From Metellina segmentata (Eukaryota; Arthropoda; Arachnida; Araneae; Tetragnathidae), in NCBI GenBank assembly GCA_947359465.1, contig OX375882.1:53814509-53878508 (forward strand): a stretch of DNA of 64,000 bases, in the 5' to 3' direction. Positions 62,597 through 64,000 of this stretch are shown here, piece after piece (the stretch's first letter is position 1; every line of letters starts with the position of its first letter). The notes under the pieces are model-generated. The model had not been told where the DNA came from. It saw nothing but the letters and a program-made list of their open reading frames with translations, and made no database searches. A program made the position numbers and the translations under genes.

Positions 62597-64000
62597 CTAT
62601 CTCTCTATATTAAAAAAAAGTTACCGCCGCCGCCGCCGCCGAAGAATTGAAATTTTTGTTGTTTAGCTCCATTCTTAGACGGTTTCCCGAGAAAGTACTG
62701 ATCGGAAAAATATGAAATTAACATGCTTTGTTCTTCATCGTATTCCCTGGATAATTATTAAGATTTTTTTCCGATGCGGCTATTAGTTTAGGTTTTATTA
62801 AGTGTTAAAGTTGAAGAAGTGAAATTTCTTCCGCGAGTGAGCAAAACACATTCAAAATTTCAGTCTTTAGTCGTGAGTTTTTTTTTAAGAGTACCTTTCA
62901 ACGTAAATTTTTGCAGCTCGTCGAGTTTTTTTTTAAATTTAAATTTGGTTCTTGATAATATTTTTTTGAAATTCAGGAAAAATCGGGACATTTTTGTTAC
63001 TTTTTTTTAAAACTGCCATATCTATATCTAATTACTATTAGTTTTTAATTTTTAAAATATAGCAGTATACCTCAGAATATACTCTTTCTTACGGTACTAT
63101 TATTTTTGAAATCGGTTAATAATTAAATTGGATGCGATCAAAAGTTCGTCATACAAAATTCGGAATCTTTGGATATTTTCGCTACTTATTGTTAAAACCG
63201 TTTTGTCTACGGCAAAAGCCATTATTTTTTACATTTGAAAACATCACTGAATACATTACATTACACTCTTTCTTATGGTACAATTATTTTTCAAATTGGT
63301 TAATAAATAAAATCGATGCAAATAAAAGTGTGTCATACAATTTTCGGAACTTTCAGATCGTAACTTCCGATACAAAACTAAAATGGTCATATCTGTATAG
63401 TATTACTGTTAATTTTTAATTTTAAAAATATTGCAGTATACCTCAGAATATACTCTTTCTTACGGTACAATTATTTTTAAAATTGGTTCATAAATAAATT
63501 CGATGCAATCAAAAGTTGGTGACACAAATTTCGTATTTTTCAGTTCGCATAGCTGCTTCCGAAAGCAGTAGTGGGTTACACTTTTGACTATCGGGTTTGC
63601 CAGATATCAAATTTATCGTAGCAACAATTGCCATAAAAACGATTTCTTTTTATTTGGCGAGGAAAAAGGCTCGCTTTTTTCCCTCTGTTTTCAAGACAGT
63701 TTACCGACAAAGTACAGATCGTAAAGTTTGGATATTAACAATGTTTAGTTAAAATTGTACAGGGAACAAGATGCAGAAGATTTTTTACTGATGCGGCTAT
63801 TAGTTTAGGGTGCATTAAGTGTTAAAGCAAAAAAAAGTTAAATCACTTGCGAAAGAAGTATTGGTTTGAGAAAGCAAACCAAACGGATTGCGTAGCAATC
63901 CCCGGGGTCGGCGAGCGTAAGCGAGACGCAGCGAAGCCCTCGCTGTGACGTCATGAACCGGAAAGTGAAATCAGCATAATACGAATTATTCAGATAGTTT
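62597..64000 (-). repeat. Repeat B, long reversed copy, runs off the edge
   Basis: Homologous to 55012-55620 in its first 600 bp, with a (CCG)n tract at 62623-62640. A 'cagtatacctcagaat' block occurs twice (63064, 63435). The far part has 'gcaaaccaaacggattgcg' and a GC-rich 'gtcggcgagcgtaagcgag' block shared with 33330-33400, then GACGTCATGAACCGG. Open frames inside show no domain. Confidence 0.65.

Larger units (their letters stand above)
61836..64000 (+). other. RAP1GDS1 intron, continues past the window
   Basis: The donor is GTAATT. No further exon was seen. It is filled by two abutting repeats: 61886-62596, and 62597 to the window end. Confidence 0.7.

Overview
This is animal nuclear DNA: AT-rich, intron-rich and packed with transposons. 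The three host genes and the mix of hAT, Tc1/mariner, CR1-like LINE and tRNA-derived SINE elements point to an arthropod. A chelicerate would fit, but the sequence does not prove it. There is no operon structure, and no rRNA, free tRNA gene or CRISPR array was seen.

Host genes. (1) A complete histone deacetylase 11 gene (HDAC11) lies on + in eight coding exons, 12179-35575, and encodes 322 residues. All exon joins are in frame, and intron 2 has a GC-AG boundary. (2) A mitochondrial ribosomal protein S24 gene (MRPS24, uS3m) lies on -. Its two recognised coding exons, 50489-50315 and 39445-39156, are separated by a 10.9-kb intron; a short first exon with the ATG was not found. HDAC11 and MRPS24 are convergent. 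(3) The 5' part of RAP1GDS1 (SmgGDS, armadillo repeats) lies on + in six consecutive exons, 57110-61835. All its introns are phase 1, and the gene runs off the right edge. MRPS24 and RAP1GDS1 are divergent, so their first exons and promoters should lie between 50490 and 57109.

Mobile DNA by region. 1-8800: a ~0.9-kb direct duplication, a short LINE 3' end, a SINE, a hAT terminus. 8.8-9.3 kb: a CpG-rich island that could be the HDAC11 promoter. 10.0-12.0 kb: a CAGGGT-ended element with 5-bp target duplication. HDAC11 introns: a 940-bp and a 546-bp hAT MITE with perfect 8-bp duplications, a Tc1 copy, an RNase H-bearing LINE remnant, a SINE, a CR1/L2-like LINE broken by another 5-bp-duplication element, a Tigger-like relic and a DD41D (rosa-like) mariner. 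MRPS24 intron: an 8.2-kb hAT with an uninterrupted 650-residue transposase and a perfect 8-bp duplication. It sits inside a SINE and itself contains a 2.4-kb element, which in turn contains a SINE. 51.9-57.0 kb: a decayed Buster-like hAT whose transposase is interrupted by a second hAT, which again holds other repeats.

The host genes are not functionally linked in any obvious way (nuclear/cytosolic deacylase, mitoribosome, small-GTPase chaperone). I found no clear new molecular system. The strongest unusual material is the nested hAT locus, the 5-bp-duplication CAGGGT family with same-direction subterminal arrays, and an unexplained recurring motif at 53.4-54.9 kb.
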